Of a DNA stretch of 64,000 nucleotides, positions 58,701 through 64,000 are shown piece after piece. A program made the translations under genes and the position numbers. The stretch is from Halichondria panicea (lineage: Eukaryota; Porifera; Demospongiae; Suberitida; Halichondriidae), in assembly GCF_963675165.1 (NCBI RefSeq), contig NC_087381.1, positions 6,015,378 to 6,079,377 on the forward strand, given 5' to 3'. Within the stretch, counting starts at the first letter, position 1. Each line of letters opens with the position of its first letter. The notes below the pieces were generated by a model. It ran no database searches and was not told the DNA's origin. It worked only from the letters and a program-made list of their open reading frames with translations.

Positions 58701-61182
58701 TCACAAAAGAGAACTAGTTTATAGATTTAAGCCAGAATAGCTCACAGTTTAGAGACTGAATTGTTTTCCTTGCCTATACTAGCTAGCTAACAGCCTAACT
58801 GCAGCAAGATCTGGAAGAGAAGGGGTGCTCAGCTGGATAATCAGATACATTTCTCTGTGATTTGTATACTTGACTCAGGCTGGTTGGGGGTGCTCGAGCA
58901 CCCCTAGCACCCCCCCTGGCTACGCCCCTGCCCTTCCTACTGAAGAAAAGGGGTCTGAGCACTAGGGCTGTCCCAATTATTCAAAAAAATTTGTTATTCT
59001 TATTATCAATTTTTCTTCCATTGAAAAGCCAACATGAACATAAACCATAAATACAGTATAAATTACATTGCATGCAGCCATATAAAACTAAACAACTGAC
59101 ATGTGTACTGCACTTACATTAGAATAATGACATTAATTTTTATTGACCTTTATGACCTTTTAAACCTCCGACTCTACCTATTACTCTAGCTTCACCTCAC
59201 CTTAAAATTATTCTAGAATAATTAGGACAGCCCTACAGTACTGAGCACTCTTGTCTTGAGGTCATTTCACAATGGAATGTACCTAACCTTACGCACCTGC
59301 GTATTTATTAATTGTACAAAGCGTTAAGCAGGCATCTTTCTCTCTCTGAAAAACGTGCTTCAATCTATTGTGATTTGCCTGTGGTGCTAACTCTGTGCCC
59401 AAGGACCCCTGCTTGGCTTGCTTATATACTTCGTAGCAGTGTCTATGTATGAAGCGTTTACCATGCGTGATGCATGCGTTAATGATTATCCAAATGCATT
59501 GAGCAATGTGCAGCTCTTTATTGCCTCCTATAATATAGAATAATTCAATCTAATTGAGCCGCTGGAATTCCAGCGTGTGCAACAAAACTACACCAAGAGT
59601 GCATGCTCAGACGGTCCTTCAGGTCTGGCTGAACCATGCAATTGTTATAAGCACATCACAGTCAGCTTTATCGTATTCCTCGTCATGTGGCTATAATCCC
59701 TCGAGGCATAATACTACCAACATTCGAGGACCATACAAACATTACGCCAATTTTGTTTTAAGGATAGACTATACCGGAAGTATACAATGATTCAAAATAT
59801 CTTGGAGCATAAAGTTTCGAGGTTTAGGTGTTTAGGCCAATCCGCGAAAGTTATACGCCTCGAACATTAATTAATTTGACACTATGTTATAGTTAGAACA
59901 TGGGCATAAGGTATCTATGTGTTTTAGTGTCCCAAAGCTCGAGGGTTTTAGCCCGAGGGATGAGGGACACTATAACCATAGATACCGAATGCACATGTTC
60001 TAACTGATTTAGATCCCAAAACCTATTGGCTACTAGAAATGCACTAGCTTAGCAACAGTCAACCTATATAAACAGCCAACCTAGCAACTGCATCATTATT
60101 CTTTTGAAAACTAATATCTGAAGTTGGCATCTCTCTGTGTCTCTACTATAAATGTGTGGTCTCTATTCATCAAGTCAACCCTGCTCCTCTACCTCACTTT
60201 GATGGACAAAATTATAGTCCTAGCTCCACCCACAAAACGGAAACATCCAGCTCCTCTACAAGTCCAGCACACTTCCCAAGAAACGAGCCGCTCGTACTAC
60301 TCTCACAAAGCAAAAGGAAGACATCTAAGCTATAATTTGCAGCAAACAAGCCCAGCAAACGAGCGGCTCCTATACTACTCTTGAACAAAGCGAAAGGAAC
60401 TTTAGGAAGAAACCAAAGCTAGAATCCCAGCACTTCCATACATCCAGCTCCTCCCCCATGCAGCCTTGCAGCAAAAAAGCACAGCACACTGCACAAAAAA
60501 CGAGCGTCTCCTACTACCCTCGAACAAAGCCAAAAAAAGAAACTAGAGCTTCTCTCTTTCATTCTAGCTCTGTTATTATATTACTAGACAAAGCATCTAG
60601 CTACAATAATTGTTATGTTATTACATGTGTATCTTCTTGTAAATCACAATACAATGTACAATGTTGTAGTTTGTAGCCCAGAGCAATCTATAGTACCAGT
60701 ACGTACTATAGCTCATAGTTCCCTGCTAAATACACTCAAATGGGATCTAAACAATAGCTATTATGTGGTCTAAAATATAGTGTTTATATATTCATGCCAC
60801 TATTATTAATAATTTATATTTATAGAAGTCATGATCAGAAGATCACTTGCTAATCGACTCACTCTCCAAGAACTAATAAAGCATCACAGTCTGACTGACG
60901 AGCAACTCAACAGTGAAATAAAGGACTCTGATACTCCCTACCTGGCCTCATGTTTCGATAATGTGGAACTTTATTCGAGTGAAATGGGGCTAGCTATTAC
61001 TGAACAAACTGATGTGACAGAATCGTGTCGTATATATGGCAATCAAATAGCCATGATGAAGTGCTTGAAAATCTGGATTCAACACAATCCTTCACAAGCA
61101 ACTTACAGAGCTCTACTGGATATTGCACTGCGATTGGGGAAAGGAGAAATAGCTCTTGAAATCTGTCAGCAATTGATCCAAC
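52737..61182 (+). CDS. Downstream death-domain exons: continuation of the multi-DD gene or a second gene
   Basis: Three exon candidates: 52737-52875 (charged linker ATKHKPRSNHKTAYVV...), 57632-57974 (DD5) and 60826-61182 (DD6). DD5 ends in phase 1 and DD6 starts in the matching phase. DD5 starts in phase 0, which fits either the 52.7-kb exon read from its second base or the GTGAGT donor at the end of DD4 (47898). The first alternative lacks a visible start. A single gene would then carry six DDs on the plus strand. DD6 ends at a GTAAGT donor, so the gene continues to an exon not found or beyond the window. Transcripts would decide between one gene and two. Confidence 0.5.
52942..53694 (-). 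mobile_element. pogo/Tigger-like element with transposase N-terminal remnant
   Basis: The ends TTTACTTGATTAAACGCCC and GGGCGTTTAATCAAGTAAA are inverted repeats bordered by TA. Inside, the minus strand at about 53413-53516 reads HHSYDLGFKLRAVAAAKMSI, then TAAVQEFGVD. This resembles the N-terminal helix-turn-helix of pogo/Tigger-type transposases. The catalytic part is absent, so it is a dead remnant. Confidence 0.68.
52985..53100. repeat. Dispersed GGTGCCAACTGTCCC repeat, copy 1
   Basis: The block with AACTGTCCCGGATTTGGAGG recurs at about 56673-56790 with moderate divergence, including the CTGTTTAC and TTTTTAAGG/TTTTCAAGG phrases. Confidence 0.55.
53695..54695. other. Gap, nothing recognised
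   Basis: Frames at 53730-54069 and 54290-54496 lack family resemblance and clear splice borders. No element ends are supported. Confidence 0.35.
54696..55921 (-). mobile_element. TAGCC-family DNA transposon, copy 3 (inverted)
   Basis: This 1,226-bp copy has the same ends as copies 1 and 2 and its interior in the opposite orientation. It is flanked by a 10-bp duplication, GGTAGTAGAC (54686-54695 and 55922-55931). It contains an internal tandem duplication of about 130 bp (about 55095-55210 and 55250-55350, with AGGTCATACTCCAGTCCTGT). Confidence 0.85.
55932..57282. other. Gap, repeat copy and nothing else recognised
   Basis: The second copy of the AACTGTCCC repeat is at about 56673-56790. The remaining sequence has no supported exon or element. 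Confidence 0.4.
57283..57509. mobile_element. 227-bp TA-target MITE with CCGTATTACTAG ends
   Basis: The ends CCGTATTACTAGAATATTTT and AAACATTCTAGTAATACGG are inverted repeats bordered by TA. A decayed copy lies at about 5900-6092. Confidence 0.78.
57632..57974 (+). other. Death-domain exon DD5
   Basis: After about 23 linker residues it reads MDAQTIDESLEDASKDWFNL, LGLAFGLELSELKNI, RRLTEVVVKRLQV, MTWSYICECLRSPTV and DVANEIEG, a classical DD. An internal CTACACTCAG at 57692-57701 could serve as a shorter acceptor in the same frame. Confidence 0.75.
57975..60825. other. Intron with hAT-like and hairpin elements
   Basis: A hAT-like element lacking its left tip spans about 58528-58930 and ends in GGCTACGCCCCTG. 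A long hairpin with CGAGGGTTTTAGCCCGAG lies at about 59893-60004, followed by CCTATTGG and TATATAAA-like boxes (about 60020-60072). A degenerate tandem array of three ~75-100-bp units lies at about 60255-60545. Confidence 0.5.
59893..60004. repeat. Hairpin with nested CGAGGG...CCCGAG core
   Basis: GTTAGAACATG at the left mirrors CATGTTCTAAC at the right, GGTATCTATG mirrors CATAGATACC, and AGTGTCCC mirrors GGGACACT. The centre is CGAGGGTTTTAGCCCGAGG. A similar core occurs at 62235-62256. Confidence 0.7.
60826..61182 (+). other. Death-domain exon DD6
   Basis: It reads LTLQELIKHHSLTDEQLNSE, then GNQIAMMKCLKIW, ATYRALLDIALRLGKGEIAL and ICQQLIQ. It is closely similar to DD2 at 42325-42657, including the upstream region and the GTAAGT donor. 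Confidence 0.75.
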
Positions 61183-61268
61183 GTAAGTATTACGTCTCAT
61201 GTGATAATCAATGTCTCCTGAGCCCTCTACTGAGTAGCTATATTCAATTTTAATTCATAATTAACGTA

Positions 61269-61474
61269 CCGTATAGCGGGTAATTTTTGGGGGACAACAT
61301 ATTCGTGGTTTAGCAATATTGAGACATTTCGTGGGTAATATTTTCGTGGTTGCTGCTTGCACTGCAGGTAAAGGTAGGCAAGGTCGCTTCATTTGTGGGT
61401 AAAATATTCGTGGTCAGACCTCCAACCATGAAAACCATGAATATTTTGCCCCACGAAAATTACATGCTATACGG
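61269..61474. mobile_element. 206-bp TA-target MITE with CCGTATAGC ends, copy B
   Basis: It matches 44238-44443 in length and nearly throughout in sequence, again bordered by TA. Confidence 0.8.
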
Positions 61475-61953
61475 TATACGGTAGACATTTTTGTAATTAT
61501 TATTTCAAAAATTTCGAAATAAAATTGTAGCATCATACGAAAATTAAAACTACGAAAGTTATTGTTTTTTAAATTCGTCATTGCCATAATAGCAAAAGCT
61601 AAAAATATATAATAACAAAATAAGCATACTACAGTAGAACGTCAATTATCGTGCACTCGCCGAATTACTTGTTTCTACGCTTTTTTGTGCTTTTCCTGAG
61701 GAGGCAGTCCCAACAGGTGGTCCTTTAGCTGTCCGTGGGTGAGGACCCCAGTCTCATGCATGGCAATCCTAGCAACGTTTCACATTACATTTAGTTCGAT
61801 ATTTGTAAGCGTTTGCATGTATAATTATACTACCAGGAGGACAGGAGGAGATGTATATTTCTATATATATAATTATTATTGCCATTGTTTATACCACATT
61901 TCCTTGTTTGTAATAATTATGCTAAGTACTCTGCATGTACATGCAGTGCATCC

Positions 61954-63490
61954 AGTCTAAAGAGTAGAATACCAAAAATGTGTGAGTAGTTGAAAATCTG
62001 CTGATACAATTGTGTAGGCGAATGAATAAGCTACAACATATCCAAAATTGTTTCCATGATAACATAAGGCGGTGGGTTTGTGGTGATTAATAAAACAGTA
62101 CCCAATTGTTATAGTGGGTAATCGGTTAGGGAGAGAAAAAGCCAACGGTTTCCAGCTAAGGTTTGGAACTTTTTCACAAATAGTTTGGCTATGTATTAGT
62201 GTAGAGGGGTTTATGACTGTAAACCTCCCAACCACGAGGGCGTAGCCCGAGTGAAAGGTGTGGTTTACTGTCATAAACCCCGAGGCACTGTGCATTAATT
62301 GATATAATTATGTCCCATCTGATTGGCTGGCTGGATGCTATGCATCCAGCCTATATAAGCTTGCATGACTACCACATAGCAACACTATTCAAACAAGAAG
62401 ACAACTAGGAAAAGAGAGCTCGTCCACACCAAGGCTGCTGTCCACACTCAAAGCCTTGCGCAGCCTGGACAAAATATGAGCAGCCAGCCCCTCCCTCCAA
62501 GCGAACGGTACAGAGCCACTCCCCCTATCTGTTCAATTAGTCAGCCCCTCCCTCCATTTATTGTGCAGCAACCAGCCAGAAGAAACAACACAGCTAGCTA
62601 GCTCTAGACAGGCTGACCAGCTCTCTTCAGCTATGCCAGGCTAGTATAGGCAAGCAAAGGTAAGCTTAAAATAGCCACTCCTATATTATTATTAAAATGG
62701 CTTCTTTTTCTTTGCTGAACAGGCCCAGTGCAGTGCGTGCAGTCAGTCAGTACTAGTGCTAGTGAGCAAAAAGCTCAGCCTGAGCCCAAGCCCTCTCCCA
62801 GAGTGTCTCTAAAGCAGCTCCTCAAACAGCAGAATTTTTAAGGAACTAGTCCACAGACTACACCCTCTGTCTCTATATGTTTTCATTTATGACATTTTGT
62901 TTCTCATGCAAGATTCATCTTCATTCATCGAAAACACCATTATTTTTTATTTTTGCTGCATATGCTTGAGGTGCCAATTTATGAGCCATATTTTCCCTAG
63001 TAGCCCTGAGGTGCCAATTTATGACAGTTAAACCCCACTAGACTACATGGCAAAAGTGTAGTAGGTGGGAAATATCTTATGAAAGTTACTTAAATATCTA
63101 CACACCCTCCACAGTGTGCTCCAAATTGCTAGTTTTTAGTGCCGTTTCGGTTAGGGAGAGATTTGAAGAAAATCTTACGGCTAAGGTCTAAAAATTACAC
63201 GGAGTAAGCTTGAATAAATTGTCTGACTTTTGATAAGAAAAATTTTTCCAGAAATACTTTAGTTCCGGAGATAATTGATGTTACGTATCATTTTTTACGA
63301 TCACCCCCATTATCACCTAAAATTATTTCCCACTACAACAACTTTTGGGGAAATATGTTTGAATCGTGTTGTAGCTTATTCTTTTACCTATACAATGGTA
63401 TCAGCACAATTTCTTAGAAATGTTCCAATCTTGAGATACATTTAGTACAACTACTCACCTATTTTTGTATTCTATACTCTCTATAGACTT
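61954..63490. mobile_element. ~1.5-kb element with inverted terminal regions
   Basis: The left region (AGAGTAGAATACC..., GTGAGTAGTTG, TGCTGATACAATTGTGTAGG, AATAAGCTACAAC) reappears inverted from about 63490 back to 63150. A hairpin with CGAGGGCGTAGCCCGAG (62235-62251) and a TGATTGGCT ... CCTATATAAG promoter-like block (62317-62360) lie inside. Partial copies of its ends occur at 30.6 and 38.3 kb. No transposase was recognised. Confidence 0.6.
62317..62360 (+). promoter_or_regulatory. Putative CCAAT/TATA promoter inside the repeat element
   Basis: TGATTGGCT (inverted CCAAT box) is followed about 30 bases later by CCTATATAAGC. The same order appears at about 60020-60072 (CCTATTGGCT ... CCTATATAAAC), each just after a CGAGGG hairpin. 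What it would transcribe is unknown. Confidence 0.35.
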
Positions 63491-64000
63491 TATGCACTGT
63501 ACACATGCGACGCATTTGATCTAATAATAGTGAATATCGATGATGTTTAAGGTAGTTAAACAAGGTTAATCGAGGTACTCCGCTTGCCCTGCCTACTGCA
63601 TTATGTACTACCCAGCATCTACGCGCATGTGCAATTATCTCTACACCTCGTGCTTGATTATAGCTATCTGAGTTAAAGCCCCACACCCAACCCTCCCTTG
63701 GTTTCTATACACTTCTCTGTCGTTACGACATGACTGAGCCGTGGCTATGACTGTTGGCTAGGCCACCTCTTTACCCCCAAGTACTCAATTACGGGAGCAA
63801 CAGAAACGCTTAATCATTATCTAATTACCGAGGTTGCACCCCTCTAATTAATTAGAGGGGCTTCCTAACCATAATAACGGCCTTCAGTCATGGTCCGGCT
63901 CACCCTCCGGCTCACCCTCCAAGGAGCGTTGCGGTAATGGGTAGCTGTACTCATCGCTTGCAGTAGTACCTAGAGTAATATATAACTATGTAGTAGTAAT
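63491..64000. other. Right edge, nothing recognised
   Basis: No exon, element end or structured repeat was supported. A short inverted repeat, CCCCTCTAATTAATTAGAGGGG, lies at 63839-63860. Confidence 0.35.

Noticed and set aside
60124-60676. Plus-strand frames rich in Q, S and K
   Set aside because: Explained by a degenerate tandem array after the 59.9-kb hairpin; no conserved domain.

Overview
This looks like nuclear DNA of a metazoan, most probably a demosponge close to Amphimedon. The evidence is interrupted genes with GT/AG introns, an AT-rich background studded with ATAATTAT palindromes, dense short transposons, and a gene set typical of sponge innate-immunity loci: death domains (DD), ZU5, Roc-COR, an NLR remnant and an IgGFc-binding-type surface protein. 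The species call is inference. No rRNA, tRNA, CRISPR array or prokaryotic operon was seen.

Left part (1-13.8 kb). A secreted IgGFc-binding-domain protein runs off the left edge (minus). It is followed by a complete eight-exon carnosine N-methyltransferase (CARNMT1-like, minus). Next come a repeat-rich gap, a decayed NLR pseudogene (plus) and an intronless class-B-like seven-helix receptor (plus).

Middle part (13.8-29 kb). A minus-strand gene reads ankyrin - DD - ankyrin repeats - Roc GTPase - COR - DD. This resembles DAPK1 without its kinase. It carries one frameshift inside Roc. A relic exon of a paralogue lies at 14.1 kb, and a decayed secreted beta-helix-type protein lies at 25.5-27.3 kb.

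Right part (29-64 kb). A 3.6-kb foldback structure, with arms made mostly of a 9-nt minisatellite, ends one base before the start codon of a large plus-strand gene. All exon phases of that gene fit together: N-terminal domain, DD, ZU5, a UPA-like region, then three more DDs (predicted 1,030 aa). Two further DD exons downstream (57.6 and 60.8 kb) can be joined in phase, so the locus may be one giant multi-DD gene or two neighbours. The window holds eight DD exons in all, and the pattern points to a DD-based signalling or scaffold gene cluster.

Introns and gaps are filled by several non-autonomous DNA transposon families whose ends and target duplications can be read directly. The clearest is a family with ends starting TAGCCTCGAT and 8-10-bp target duplications, here proposed to be Mutator-like. 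Others are TA-target (Tc1/mariner or pogo) families, hAT-like ends, and several long inverted-repeat elements. All exon models were made by eye from reading frames and splice signals, without transcripts or searches.
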